Notes: generated by a model from the sequence alone, not told the origin. A stretch of DNA of 62,226 nucleotides from an uncultured Pelagibacteraceae bacterium (GCA_902631535.1 CACOYX010000006.1:1-62226); one strand, 5' to 3'; counted from the first letter of the stretch, positions 10,033 through 19,793 are shown. Made by a program: numbers and translations.

Positions 10033-10413
10033 TTAACTTAAATATATTGGTTTAATCAAATTTTTTTGTAATAATTTTTTTTTAATTAAAAGTTCAATAT
10101 TAGCAAGCTTAAATTGACCTAGATCTGAATTCTTATAGCCAAATAAGTTAATTTTATTGGATATTTTTATTCCTTTTGCCACTGCTAAAGAAGTTCTTAA
10201 AGAAGAAAAACTACCTGGGCCATTATTAACCAATAGAGAAAAGTCATCGTTAATATTTACTTTGTATTTTTTAATCATATTTAATACAATTGAAACTAGC
10301 TGATCATTATCAGTTTTTTTGTCAAAATCATGGATATAAAAGTTACCTTTAATTTTCAAACCAATTTGATTTTCTTTCCCTATGAAATTAAATATTAAAA
10401 AATCTTTTATCAT
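10033..10413 (-). CDS. tsaB: Short TsaB homologue (t6A tRNA modification)
   Basis: TsaB, with TsaD and TsaE, makes threonylcarbamoyl-adenosine at tRNA position 37. The family core 'VNNGPGSFSSLRTSLAVAKG' is at about 62-81 and a typical family C-terminal end 'KPIYL' is at 121-125. The total is only 126 residues against about 210-230 in most bacteria, so the middle and second domain seem deleted rather than the end truncated. No stop or frameshift remnant is visible. The start codon region overlaps the start of the divergent deacetylase gene by 32 bases. Function is probable but not certain, because the TsaD-binding core remains while much else is lost. Confidence 0.8.
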   Translation of the reverse strand: MIKDFLIFNFIGKENQIGLKIKGNFYIHDFDKKTDNDQLVSIVLNMIKKYKVNINDDFSLLVNNGPGSFSSLRTSLAVAKGIKISNKINLFGYKNSDLGQFKLANIELLIKKKLLQKNLIKPIYLS

Positions 10414-11437
10414 TTATTTATTAATTACTATTATATATTTTCAAAGCAATTTGTATTCAAATAATCAGTACGAAGGAATTGATGATTTTGGCATAATTTC
10501 TTTAATGTATCATAGATTTGAGGAAAACAAATATCCCTCTACAAATATTAAGATAAGTGATTTTAAGAAACATTTAGAAATTATAGAGGAGAATAAAATA
10601 AAATTTATAAATCCTAAAGATTTTAAAAATGAGTTACAAAATAACAAATTAAAAAGAAAAATTCTTCTTACTATAGATGATGGGTTTCTCTCGTTTTATG
10701 AAAATGCTTGGCCAATACTTAAAGATAAGAAGATACCTTTTATACTTTTTGTAAGCACTAGAGAGGTTGGAGCTTTTAATTACATGACGTGGGATCAAAT
10801 AAAAGAAATAAGCAAAGAAGATTTTGTTGAAATAGGAAATCATAGTCATACACATGAATATTTAGCAGATGAAAGTAATGAATTAATCAAAAGTGATATT
10901 ACAAAATCAATTTCTATTTTTAAAAAAAAACTTGGAAAAAATTCTGATTTTTTTTCCTATCCATTTGGTGAATATAGTAATAATTTTAAAATCATAATAA
11001 AAGATTTTGGTTTTAAATATGCCTTTGGACAACATTCTGGTGTGATGGATGAAACTAAAGATTTTTATGAATTACCTAGATATCCAATTAACGAAAAGTA
11101 CGGGGAAATTAAAAGATTTAAATCTTTAACAGAAACCTTGCCTTTTAAATATAAAAAGATTTATCCTGATGAAAAATATCTTTTACAAGCTAATAATCCT
11201 CCAAAAGTAAAAATTGAGTTCCATAAAGATATAAAAAATTTAAATTCTGTGAGTTGCTACTCAAATGAGGGTGATAAGTGGAGACAGTCTGATATTAAAT
11301 TTGAAAACTCAAACACACTAATAGTTAATATTGCTGAAAAGTTTATTGGTGAGAGAGGAAGGATTAACTGTTCATTAAGAGATCCCAGTGGGTTATGGAG
11401 ATGGCTGGGCGTTCAATTTGTAATAAGTGATAAATAA
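10382..11437 (+). CDS. Secreted polysaccharide deacetylase family protein
   Basis: A 351-residue exported protein: Lys-containing n-region and a hydrophobic stretch (about 8-25) as signal peptide, then a NodB-type deacetylase domain. Motif 1 is 'LTIDDGF' (D99, D100), motif 2 'GNHSHTH' (H154 and H158 as metal ligands) and motif 3 'SYPFGEY'. About 90 C-terminal residues form a separate beta-rich-looking domain with two Cys. The substrate (peptidoglycan or another amino-sugar polymer) cannot be determined. The 5' end overlaps tsaB head-to-head by 32 bases, so its promoter must lie within tsaB. It converges with the Bax-like gene, leaving 1 base. Confidence 0.88.
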   Translation: MKLNIKKSFIIYLLITIIYFQSNLYSNNQYEGIDDFGIISLMYHRFEENKYPSTNIKISDFKKHLEIIEENKIKFINPKDFKNELQNNKLKRKILLTIDDGFLSFYENAWPILKDKKIPFILFVSTREVGAFNYMTWDQIKEISKEDFVEIGNHSHTHEYLADESNELIKSDITKSISIFKKKLGKNSDFFSYPFGEYSNNFKIIIKDFGFKYAFGQHSGVMDETKDFYELPRYPINEKYGEIKRFKSLTETLPFKYKKIYPDEKYLLQANNPPKVKIEFHKDIKNLNSVSCYSNEGDKWRQSDIKFENSNTLIVNIAEKFIGERGRINCSLRDPSGLWRWLGVQFVISDK

Positions 11438-11438
11438 T

Positions 11439-12953
11439 TTATGAGGTTAGCTCTATTTTCTTAACTGAGTTAACTAATCTTACTGGCTCGAAGTCCATTA
11501 ACCTATTTTGTTTTATTATCTGATTTAATATTTTTGTGTATTCTGAACCTGTTTGAGCATAATTATTTAATGTATCTGTTAGTTCTAAGCCCTTAATTTT
11601 TTTGTTTTTATCTCTTAAAGCCAACCTTTTTTGTCTAAATTTAGTGTAACTTTTATGAGTATTAAGATTATTTTGATAAGCTTTTACAGAAGCTCTCAAA
11701 ATTGGAAATTTTAAAATCTTATGATTTTTATTGCTCTCTCTGTCTAATGGAGCTATTCCTTGTCCGCTCCAGGTCCATTGACCAAAAATAGCATTTCCCT
11801 CCAAAGCAAATCTGGAAGTGCCCCAACCACTTTCCTTAGCTGCTTGAGCTAAAGCAATAGATGTTGGTATTATATCCATTCTAACAAGCAGTTTTTTTAG
11901 GTCACCTTTTTTAACTTTGTACTCCAATAATTTCTGTCTAATCCATTGCTTCTCTAAGTCAGTAGTAAATTTTTTATCTTTTAAAACTATCAATTTTTCT
12001 CTATCAGCAATAATTCTCTCATTCTCTGCCACGATTAATGGAAGAACGATTTTAATAAATGTCTCCTTCTTAAGTTTGGTGCTTTGCAGTGCATCAAGGT
12101 CTCTTGGAAACTGTGTAAAATAAATAGGTTTAACTAATTTTTGAGATCTAACTTTACCTAAATCATATTCTACATCTTTAAAAAGATTTAAAACGGTCTC
12201 TGTTTTTAAGTTTAGATTAGGTAAAATTACTTCATCTACGTTTTTTCTTTTAACTTCAAGTTTAGGTTTTTGTTCGTTTTTTTTTTCTTCTTTTTTAACT
12301 TGAGGTTTTTTTATATCAGGTTTTTTTACTTCTTTTTTTATTTCAGGTTTTTTTATATCCTTGTTTATTGTTTCCTTTTTGATTTCTGGTTTTTTAGCTA
12401 AATCGCTATAAGAAAAATAGTTAATGCCGCTAAATGCTATTGTTGCAACAACAGCAATAGAAGCAATAGCAATAATTACTTTTTTTGCTTTTTGTGGTTC
12501 TATCTGTTGCTTGTAAATTCCATGAAACAAATCGGTAAATAAATCACCAAAAAATTCATAAACAACTTTACCTAATTTTGGGATAATATTTAAAAAGTTT
12601 AATCCAATATGTCCGAGTTGTTTCCAAATATCTTTAAAAGCTCTTCCTACTTTTCTACTGCTATCAAGTTTAAAGTTTTCTAATTTTCTTATTGCTCTAT
12701 TTTTGTCTTTTATTTTATTTTCTTTATACTCTATTAAGTTTGATTTTAATTTTCCTACAGGTTTGATAAAGTTATCTCTTAAAAAATTTGATTTAAAATC
12801 TTTTGGTATCGTAATCTTATTTTTTTTTAAAATAAGTTCTAACTGACCTGAGGTTAAATTTTTTCTGCTTTTCTCATAGTCTTTAATCTCTTTAACATCG
12901 TATATGTAAGCAAGTTCTACAAGCTTATCTCTATAACTTAGTTTCCTTTTCAT
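11439..12953 (-). CDS. Membrane-anchored Bax-like glucosaminidase-domain protein
   Basis: The 504-residue protein has a cytoplasmic Lys-rich region (1-155) and one hydrophobic segment near 160-180 ('VIIAIASIAVVATIAF'). A Lys-Pro repeat linker (about 190-240) follows, then a periplasmic domain. The C-terminal part contains the glucosaminidase-type signature 'ALAQAAKESGWGTSRFALEGN' (E in AKESGWG is the probable catalytic acid) and 'NAIFGQWTW', as in E. coli Bax. It probably cuts peptidoglycan glycan strands. The long N-terminal cytoplasmic extension is unusual. The start overlaps the nfuA stop by 4 bases. Confidence 0.85.
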   Translation of the reverse strand: MKRKLSYRDKLVELAYIYDVKEIKDYEKSRKNLTSGQLELILKKNKITIPKDFKSNFLRDNFIKPVGKLKSNLIEYKENKIKDKNRAIRKLENFKLDSSRKVGRAFKDIWKQLGHIGLNFLNIIPKLGKVVYEFFGDLFTDLFHGIYKQQIEPQKAKKVIIAIASIAVVATIAFSGINYFSYSDLAKKPEIKKETINKDIKKPEIKKEVKKPDIKKPQVKKEEKKNEQKPKLEVKRKNVDEVILPNLNLKTETVLNLFKDVEYDLGKVRSQKLVKPIYFTQFPRDLDALQSTKLKKETFIKIVLPLIVAENERIIADREKLIVLKDKKFTTDLEKQWIRQKLLEYKVKKGDLKKLLVRMDIIPTSIALAQAAKESGWGTSRFALEGNAIFGQWTWSGQGIAPLDRESNKNHKILKFPILRASVKAYQNNLNTHKSYTKFRQKRLALRDKNKKIKGLELTDTLNNYAQTGSEYTKILNQIIKQNRLMDFEPVRLVNSVKKIELTS

Positions 12954-13501
12954 TTTACTGCCTCGACTGAATTTACTTCTTTAACGTAATGTTTTAAAAG
13001 ATTTTGTACCCCTTGTTTTAAAGTCATTAGGGAACTAGGACAACCAGAACAACTTCCTTGTAACTGAACTTTCACAACTCCATTTTCAAAAGATTTAAAC
13101 TTTATGTCTCCACCATCTCTTGCCACAGCTGGACGTATTTTAGTATCTAAAACTTCAAGAATTTTATTCACAGTTTCGTTGTCAGTTACATTATTTTCCT
13201 CAATTTTTTTAATTTTTCTTAGTATCGGTCCATCATTTTTCTCAAAGTAGTCATTTAAATGGGAAATCACCATAGGTTTTAACTCATTCCAAGAGACATC
13301 TCTTGTTTTTTTAACAGATAAGAATTTCTCTGATACTAAAATCAATTCCACTCCCTTAAAATCTAATAATTCTTTAATGAAAGGAATTTTTATCTCATTC
13401 TCTTTTTCCTTTTTAAATTCTTCTGTTCCAATATTAGATAACGTCTTCTCAGACAAAAATTTTAAGGAGTCCGGATTGGGGGTGGTTTCTGTTTGTATCA
13501 T
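12950..13501 (-). CDS. nfuA: Fe-S cluster carrier NfuA/NifU-like
   Basis: This 183-residue protein has an N-terminal Nfu_N domain ('MIQTETTPNPDSLKF' start, about 1-90) and a C-terminal NifU-like domain with the cluster-binding CxxC in 'GSCSGCPSS' near 150-158. Such proteins carry and deliver [4Fe-4S] clusters. Possible clients nearby are MiaB and endonuclease III. The length and domain order match alphaproteobacterial homologues. It lies 12 bases after trpS and overlaps the next gene by 4 bases, so murJ-trpS-nfuA-bax are likely one transcription unit. Confidence 0.94.
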   Translation of the reverse strand: MIQTETTPNPDSLKFLSEKTLSNIGTEEFKKEKENEIKIPFIKELLDFKGVELILVSEKFLSVKKTRDVSWNELKPMVISHLNDYFEKNDGPILRKIKKIEENNVTDNETVNKILEVLDTKIRPAVARDGGDIKFKSFENGVVKVQLQGSCSGCPSSLMTLKQGVQNLLKHYVKEVNSVEAVK

Positions 13502-13513
13502 TAAGGTTTTATA

Positions 13514-14518
13514 TTATATCAGGCCTACTTTTTCACGTATATTCTTCAGGTTTTCCTCAGCAATTATACTGGCTTTTTCACTGCCTTTTTTAAGAATATT
13601 TTTTAAATATGACTTATCTTTCATTAATTTTTGAATTTCTTTTCCAACTGGTGTTATTTCATTAATTAAAGCTTCGGCTAATTTCGTTTTTAAAAAAGAA
13701 TAATCTTTACCAGCCATTTCTGAAATAATTTTTTCTAAACTAATTTTAGTTAATTCAGAATATATAGTTAAAAGGTTTAAAGCTTCTGGTTTATTTTCTA
13801 GTGACTTTATCTCTCCAGGTATCGATTCAGAATCTGATTTAGCTTTTTTAATTTTTTTATTTATTTCATCAGCGGAATCTTTTAAATTTATTCTTGAATA
13901 ATCAGATTCTTCGGATTTACTCATTTTTTTGGTCGCATCTCTCAAGCTCATAACTCTTGAAATATTTTTAGGTATTAATGGTTCAGGTAAAGGAAAGAAG
14001 TTCTCGCAATTATAATCCTTGTTAAATTTTTGAGCTATATCACGTGATAACTCTAAATGCTGTTTTTGGTCTGCTCCAACTGGAACATGTGTAGCTTTGT
14101 ATAATAAAATATCTGCAGCCATAAGATTAGGATATATATAAAGTCCAACACTGGCCTTTTCTTTATCAGATCCAGCTTTATCTTTAAATTGGGTCATTCT
14201 ATTTAACCAACCAATTCTTGAAATACAATTTAGAATCCAAGCAAGCTCGGCATGACCAGAAACAGACGATTGATTAAAGATTATACTTTTATTTGGATCT
14301 AAACCAGTTGCCAAAAAACTTGCAGTAGTTTCTAATACATTATCATGTAGGTGACGAGGTTCTTGAAAAATGGTGATAGCGTGTAAGTCTACAACACAAT
14401 AAATACATTTTAATTCTTTTTGCAAAGAAACAAAATTTTTAAGCGCGCCTAAATAATTACCTAGATGAAGATTTCCCGTTGGTTGAACTCCAGAAAATAC
14501 TAATTTTTTTTTATTCAT
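13514..14518 (-). CDS. trpS: Tryptophanyl-tRNA synthetase
   Basis: A class I aminoacyl-tRNA synthetase that charges tRNA-Trp. The HIGH-type motif is 'PTGNLHLGNYLGAL' (about 13-26) and the KMSKS motif is intact in 'KKMSKSEES' near residue 200. At 334 residues it has the normal bacterial length. The start codon shares one base with the murJ stop (position 14518), so translation is likely coupled. The murJ-trpS adjacency occurs in many alphaproteobacteria. Confidence 0.97.
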   Translation of the reverse strand: MNKKKLVFSGVQPTGNLHLGNYLGALKNFVSLQKELKCIYCVVDLHAITIFQEPRHLHDNVLETTASFLATGLDPNKSIIFNQSSVSGHAELAWILNCISRIGWLNRMTQFKDKAGSDKEKASVGLYIYPNLMAADILLYKATHVPVGADQKQHLELSRDIAQKFNKDYNCENFFPLPEPLIPKNISRVMSLRDATKKMSKSEESDYSRINLKDSADEINKKIKKAKSDSESIPGEIKSLENKPEALNLLTIYSELTKISLEKIISEMAGKDYSFLKTKLAEALINEITPVGKEIQKLMKDKSYLKNILKKGSEKASIIAEENLKNIREKVGLI

Positions 14519-16044
14519 TAATTTGTTTTATAATTTTTAAGTTTTAATATTCCCAATAGATAACATGATAATAAATAAAACATACCCACAAAGCTAACAA
14601 TTGATATTAAATAAAGAGCTTTATAGTTATAATTATAATCTAAATAATTTGAGAACTCATCTAAAGAAAGCAGTAAAATATACGACATAATGATTGTTAA
14701 AATCAAAATTTTGATAAAATTTTTAATTAATTGATTTTTTAACAACAAAATTTTTTTACTATTTAATAAATAAATATAAATTATTACTCCAATCCATGTT
14801 GAAATTGATGTTGCAATTGGAATAATTAAAAATCCAATTTTTTTGAAGAAACTAATGCTAATAACAACATTTAAAAAGACAATAAATGTAGAAATATAAA
14901 AAGGTGTTTTTGTGTTATCTCTTGCAAAAAAGAAATTAGATAAAATTTTTATTAATGCAAATGCGGGAACCCCATATCCAAAAAATTTTAAAGCAGCTGC
15001 TGTCATTTTCACATCGGTTAGAGAAAATGATCCATATCCAAATAGTGCATTTACTATTTCATTCGATGCTAAAATTAATCCAAAGCTCGCTGGAATGGAA
15101 AATAGAAGCGAAAGCTCAAAAGATTTATTTTGTATATCAGAAATTTTTTTAACATTTTTCATTTTAAAAGCCTTGGATAAAACTGGTAAAGAAACAGTTC
15201 CTACAGCTATGCCTGCTATAGCAAGATTAATTTGATAAACTCTATCAGCATAATACAGATAAGATACCGCACCAGCTTGAAAAGAAGCAATAATTGTTCC
15301 AACTAAAATATTTATTTGTGTTACTCCTGAAGATAACATACTCGGTAAAAGTTTTTTGAAAAAAAATCTTATTTTTTTACTTAACTTAAGATTTAAGTTT
15401 AGAGCTGGTTTATAAAATTTTTTAGTAACATAAATTAAAAACAATAATTGGATTATTCCAGCTGTAGTAACACCATAGGAAAGTTGTTTTGCATAATCTA
15501 AGCTGAGTACGAAAGAATAAGTTAAACTTATAATTAAAACTACGTTTAAGATGATTGGCGCTGCAGCTGCAGCTGCAAATTTATTATTAGAGTTAAGTAT
15601 TCCAGCAAAAAAGGAAGATAAACTTACAAATAATAAAAATGGAAATGTAATTCTTGTAAGTTCAACAGCTAAATTAAATTTAATTTGATCTTCAGAAAAA
15701 CCTGGTGCAATAATGTAAATTAAGTATGGAGTGAAAATCTCAACTATCGTGACTACAAACAATAAAATTATTAATAAGGAACCTAAAACGCCATCAGCAA
15801 ATTTTTTTCCTTTTTCTTTATCCTCGATTTTAGCAGAAGTATAGCTAGGTATAAAAGCTGCATTAAATGTTCCTTCAGCAAATAATCGTCTAAAAGTATT
15901 TGGTAATCTAAATGCTACAAAAAAAGCATCGGCAAATATCGAGGCTCCAAGAAATATTGCTATTAAAATATCTCTGAGATAACCCAATATTCTGCTGATT
16001 AATGTAAAAAAGCTAAATACTGTTGCTGAAGATAATAGGTTCAT
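14518..16044 (-). CDS. murJ: Lipid II flippase MurJ (MviN)
   Basis: MurJ moves lipid II across the inner membrane for peptidoglycan synthesis. The 508-residue protein is hydrophobic throughout, with about 14 predicted helices by eye. It carries the family N-terminal pattern 'SRILGYLRDILIAIFLGAS' and 'AFRLPNTFRRLFAEGTFNAAF'. Its first gene position opposite maeB, with a 67-bp divergent spacer, makes it the likely head of the murJ-trpS-nfuA-bax unit. No anomaly was seen. Confidence 0.96.
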   Translation of the reverse strand: MNLLSSATVFSFFTLISRILGYLRDILIAIFLGASIFADAFFVAFRLPNTFRRLFAEGTFNAAFIPSYTSAKIEDKEKGKKFADGVLGSLLIILLFVVTIVEIFTPYLIYIIAPGFSEDQIKFNLAVELTRITFPFLLFVSLSSFFAGILNSNNKFAAAAAAPIILNVVLIISLTYSFVLSLDYAKQLSYGVTTAGIIQLLFLIYVTKKFYKPALNLNLKLSKKIRFFFKKLLPSMLSSGVTQINILVGTIIASFQAGAVSYLYYADRVYQINLAIAGIAVGTVSLPVLSKAFKMKNVKKISDIQNKSFELSLLFSIPASFGLILASNEIVNALFGYGSFSLTDVKMTAAALKFFGYGVPAFALIKILSNFFFARDNTKTPFYISTFIVFLNVVISISFFKKIGFLIIPIATSISTWIGVIIYIYLLNSKKILLLKNQLIKNFIKILILTIIMSYILLLSLDEFSNYLDYNYNYKALYLISIVSFVGMFYLLSCYLLGILKLKNYKTN

Positions 16045-16111
16045 AAATTCTTAATTAGGCCATAATTTTTAGTGAATTATCATTTTTTATATTACATACT
16101 CATTAAATTAA

Positions 16112-18394
16112 ATGCCAAAAAAAACAGAAATAGATCACTATTCAGATAAAGAAGCACTTGATTTTCATATAAAAGGTAAGTCAGGCAAAATTGAGATAGG
16201 TTCGTCAAAACCGCTTACAACAAAGAGAGATTTATCTCTAGCTTATTCACCTGGGGTAGCGGCTCCTGTTAAAGAAATATCTAAAAATCCAGAACTTGCG
16301 TATGACTACACCAGTAAAGGAAATTTAGTTGCCGTAATAAGTAATGGTTCTGCAATATTAGGTTTAGGAAATCTAGGATCTCTAGCATCTAAACCTGTAA
16401 TGGAAGGTAAATCAGTTTTGTTTAAGCGCTTTGCTGATATCGATTCTATAGATATTGAAATTGATAATAATGATACCAACTCAATTATTGAAACTATAAA
16501 AAATATAAGTGGTACCTTTGGTGGAATAAACCTTGAAGATATTGCTGCTCCAGATTGTTTTATTATCGAACAAAAATTAAAGGAGAAGTTAGACATACCT
16601 GTTTTTCATGATGATCAACATGGAACTGCAATTATAACAACTGCTGCTTTAATTAACGCTCTAGATATTTCTAATAAAAAAATCTCAGATGTAAAAGTAG
16701 TAGTTAATGGCGCCGGAGCATCGGCTCAAGCTTGTGCAAATTTATTTAAAAGTTCAGGAGTAAAAAATGAAAATTTAATAATGTGTGATAGTAAAGGTGT
16801 TATTTATAAAGGAAGAAAAAACATTGATCAGTTCAAATCTGCTTTTGCCATTGATACAAAATTAAGAACTCTTGCAGAGGCTATGGAAAATGCTGACGTA
16901 TTTCTTGGTTTATCAGCTAAAGACGTTGTAAGTAAAGAAATGGTGAAATCTATGTCGAAAAATCCAATTATATTTGCTTGTGCAAACCCAGATCCAGAAA
17001 TTAAACCTGAGCTTATTCAAGAGGTAAGAGATGATGCAATTATTGCTACGGGACGATCTGATTACCCAAACCAAGTAAATAATCTTATAGGTTTTCCTTA
17101 TATTTTTAGAGGTGCTTTAGATGTTAGAGCAAAAGCAATTAATGAAGAAATGAAAGTTGCTGCTGCAAACGCTATAGCCTTATTAGCTAGAGAAAATGTT
17201 CCAGATGAAGTGGTTGCTGCTTATGGCGGAGATCGACCTAGATATGGAAAAAATTATATTATTCCCTCAACTTTTGATCCGAGATTAATAAGTGTAATTC
17301 CGGCTGCTGTAGCAAAGGCCGCAATGAAAAGCGGAGCTGCAAGAAAAAAAATCGAAGATATTGAGTTATATAAAGACCAATTATCAAATCGATTAGATCC
17401 ATCAATGTCCATAATGCAAGGAATTAATGCGAAAATTAGAAAAAATCCAAAAAGAGTGATTTTTGCCGAAGGTGAAGATGAAAATATGCTTAAAGCAGCG
17501 ATTGAATTTGGAAAAAACAAATTAGGTATTCCGATATTAATTGGTGCCGAGAATAGAGTTAAAGAACAATTAAAAAAAATAGGATTAGATGAAAATTACA
17601 AAATTGAAATTGTCAATTCTACGGACAGAGATAAAAGAGAGAAATATGTAAAACATTTGTACAAAAAACTTCAAAGAGAAGGACAGCTTGAGAGAGATGT
17701 TGATCGTCTTGTTAGAAATGAGCGAATTGCTTGGGGATCTTCAATGATAGCCTGCAAAGATGCAGATGCGATGGTAACAGGAAATATCAGACATTATGCT
17801 GCGTCCATTGAAAAATTAAAAAAAGTTGTAAATGCAAGGCCTGGTGAAGAAATTTTTGGTATGACAATGATAGTTTCTAAAGGAAAGACAATTCTTGTTG
17901 CAGACACTAATGTAACTGAATTACCCTCAGCTGAAAGATTAGTTAATATTTCCAAGTCATGTGTGCGAATAGCACGTTTGTTTGGATTTGAACCAAAAGT
18001 AGCTTTTTTATCTCATTCAACATTTGGTAAACCTTTATCAAGAAATACAAGACATGTAAGAGATGCAATAGAAAAATTAAAAAAAGAAAAAGTTGATTTT
18101 GATTTTGATGGTGAAATGCAACCAGATGTAGCTTTAAACCCAGTTTACAAGGAAATTTATCCATTTTCTAAAATAGTTGGTAATGCGAATGTTTTAATAA
18201 TGCCCGCATTACATAGTGCTGCAATTTCAACAAAACTTATGAAAGTTTTTGGAGGGGGAAAAAATATTGGACCTTTATTAATTGGATTAGGTCAACCTAT
18301 TGAGGTAGCACCTTTGCGTGCTAGTACATCGGAGATTTTAAATTTAGCTTCTATTGCTGCTTATTCCTCCGATGTAATAGATTATTCAGACTAA
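16112..18394 (+). CDS. maeB: NADP-dependent malic enzyme (MaeB type, with phosphotransacetylase-like domain)
   Basis: Converts malate to pyruvate and CO2 with NADP+ reduction. The 760-residue protein is the two-part proteobacterial type. The malic enzyme part (1 to about 430) has 'AYSPGVAAPVKEI' and 'FHDDQHGTAI', with a nucleotide fold near 'VNGAGASAQACANL'. The C-terminal domain (about 430-760) resembles phosphate acetyltransferase and is regarded in the family as regulatory. It is a single-gene unit: divergent from murJ, and its stop overlaps the stop of the BON lipoprotein by 4 bases. Confidence 0.96.
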   Translation: MPKKTEIDHYSDKEALDFHIKGKSGKIEIGSSKPLTTKRDLSLAYSPGVAAPVKEISKNPELAYDYTSKGNLVAVISNGSAILGLGNLGSLASKPVMEGKSVLFKRFADIDSIDIEIDNNDTNSIIETIKNISGTFGGINLEDIAAPDCFIIEQKLKEKLDIPVFHDDQHGTAIITTAALINALDISNKKISDVKVVVNGAGASAQACANLFKSSGVKNENLIMCDSKGVIYKGRKNIDQFKSAFAIDTKLRTLAEAMENADVFLGLSAKDVVSKEMVKSMSKNPIIFACANPDPEIKPELIQEVRDDAIIATGRSDYPNQVNNLIGFPYIFRGALDVRAKAINEEMKVAAANAIALLARENVPDEVVAAYGGDRPRYGKNYIIPSTFDPRLISVIPAAVAKAAMKSGAARKKIEDIELYKDQLSNRLDPSMSIMQGINAKIRKNPKRVIFAEGEDENMLKAAIEFGKNKLGIPILIGAENRVKEQLKKIGLDENYKIEIVNSTDRDKREKYVKHLYKKLQREGQLERDVDRLVRNERIAWGSSMIACKDADAMVTGNIRHYAASIEKLKKVVNARPGEEIFGMTMIVSKGKTILVADTNVTELPSAERLVNISKSCVRIARLFGFEPKVAFLSHSTFGKPLSRNTRHVRDAIEKLKKEKVDFDFDGEMQPDVALNPVYKEIYPFSKIVGNANVLIMPALHSAAISTKLMKVFGGGKNIGPLLIGLGQPIEVAPLRASTSEILNLASIAAYSSDVIDYSD

Positions 18395-18969
18395 ATTTTA
18401 CTTCGACTTAATTCTGTTGCAAGATAAATTGATGGAATTACTTTCTCAACATCATAAATTTTATTTGCTTCATTAATAACTTCTTTTTTTTCCTCTTCAT
18501 CCATCGCGATACCGAAAATATAAATATTCCTGTTTACAGTTTCTAATGTATAATTTCTTGATTTTGTTTTTTTATTTATAATTAACGCTGTTCTTAATTG
18601 GCTAGTTATTAAAATATCTTTAGCTGTACTTTTAAAATTGCTTTGTCCTTTAATGGTAATAGCGTTTTTTACTGAGCGAACCCCCTTTGTTTCCCACGCC
18701 ATTTTTGTAATCTTTATTTTTTCTTCGGGTTCATTAACTTTTCCAGATAAAAAAATTCTTCCATCTAAAACTTCAGATTGAATTGATATAAAATATTTTT
18801 TATCCGTAAGCGCTAATCTAGCAGAAAGGTTTTTTTGCATTATCGTATCATCTATTTGCATACCTATAGTTCTTGGATCGAAAGTGATATTTACCCCTGT
18901 CCCAAACTGCGTTGCAGACGTACATGATGTTACAAATATTATTAATATTATATTAAAGATTTTCTTCAT
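18391..18969 (-). CDS. BON-domain outer-membrane lipoprotein (DolP/YraP-like)
   Basis: A 192-residue exported lipoprotein: signal peptide with lipobox 'FVTSC' (C16), then two BON domains (about 45-115 and 120-190). E. coli DolP, with the same design, supports outer-membrane integrity and lies in the cluster yraL(rsmI)-yraM(lpoA)-yraN-diaA-dolP. Here the homologues of rsmI and an lpoA-like gene are the immediate neighbours, which strengthens the DolP comparison. The start overlaps the rsmI end by 17 bases. Confidence 0.85.
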   Translation of the reverse strand: MKKIFNIILIIFVTSCTSATQFGTGVNITFDPRTIGMQIDDTIMQKNLSARLALTDKKYFISIQSEVLDGRIFLSGKVNEPEEKIKITKMAWETKGVRSVKNAITIKGQSNFKSTAKDILITSQLRTALIINKKTKSRNYTLETVNRNIYIFGIAMDEEEKKEVINEANKIYDVEKVIPSIYLATELSRSKI

Positions 18970-19792
18970 TTTTAACTTTAAGACTTAAGTCATAGATTTT
19001 TTTTTTATTTATTTTTTCTGTTTCTACTATTAAATTGACAGTATCTTTCAAACTATATTTTTTTAAATATTTTTTAATTTTATTCACAATTTTTTCTTCA
19101 TCAATTTTTTTAATTTTATTGTTATTCTCCGAAATAACTATTGTTAATTCTCCTTTGATTGGATTTTTAAATGGTTTTATACTATCGATTTCCTCTCTAA
19201 TAAAAGATTCATGAATTTTTGTCATTTCTCTTGCGATCAGTATTTTTCTACCAGAAAAATGTCTTTTAAAGATCTTTAAATAAAAATTTATTTTTTTTGC
19301 TGGTGAAAAAAAAATTAACGAATAGTCAATCTGTGTTAATAATTCCAGGGACTTATTTAATTCTGTTTCGGTTTTGGGCAAAAAACCATAGAACAAAAAT
19401 TGGTCTTTAAATCCCGAAACACTTGCAACAGCTGTTATTGATGAAACACCAGGTATAGGAACAATTTTTATTCCATTCTTCAAACAATGATTTACCAATA
19501 GTTTTCCAGGATCAGATAATAGTGGCGTGCCGGCATCTGATATTAATGACAAAATTTTGCCCTCATTAAAATATTCTATGATATCTGTAAGCTGTTTTTT
19601 TTCGTTGAATTTATGATATGAGATTAATTTTTTCTTTATTTTGTAATGACTAAGTAATTTTATGGACCTTCTTGTATCTTCGCAAAGAATTATATCTGTA
19701 TTTTTTAAAACTTCTAAAGCTCTTAATGTAATATCATCAAGATTTCCAATAGGTGTAGAAACAATATATAAATGATTAGAAAAGAGTTTCAT
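18953..19792 (-). CDS. rsmI: 16S rRNA (cytidine(1402)-2'-O)-methyltransferase RsmI
   Basis: A SAM-dependent tetrapyrrole-methylase-fold enzyme that methylates C1402 ribose in the decoding centre. Motifs are 'VSTPIGNLDDITLRALEVL' near the start, 'CEDTRRS', 'LISDAGTPLLSDPG' and 'IPGVSSITAVASVSG'. At 279 residues it is a usual length. It is divergent from the LpoA-like gene with a single base between the two start codons, so its promoter must lie inside that gene. It overlaps the downstream lipoprotein gene by 17 bases. Confidence 0.96.
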   Translation of the reverse strand: MKLFSNHLYIVSTPIGNLDDITLRALEVLKNTDIILCEDTRRSIKLLSHYKIKKKLISYHKFNEKKQLTDIIEYFNEGKILSLISDAGTPLLSDPGKLLVNHCLKNGIKIVPIPGVSSITAVASVSGFKDQFLFYGFLPKTETELNKSLELLTQIDYSLIFFSPAKKINFYLKIFKRHFSGRKILIAREMTKIHESFIREEIDSIKPFKNPIKGELTIVISENNNKIKKIDEEKIVNKIKKYLKKYSLKDTVNLIVETEKINKKKIYDLSLKVKNEENL

Positions 19793-19793
19793 T

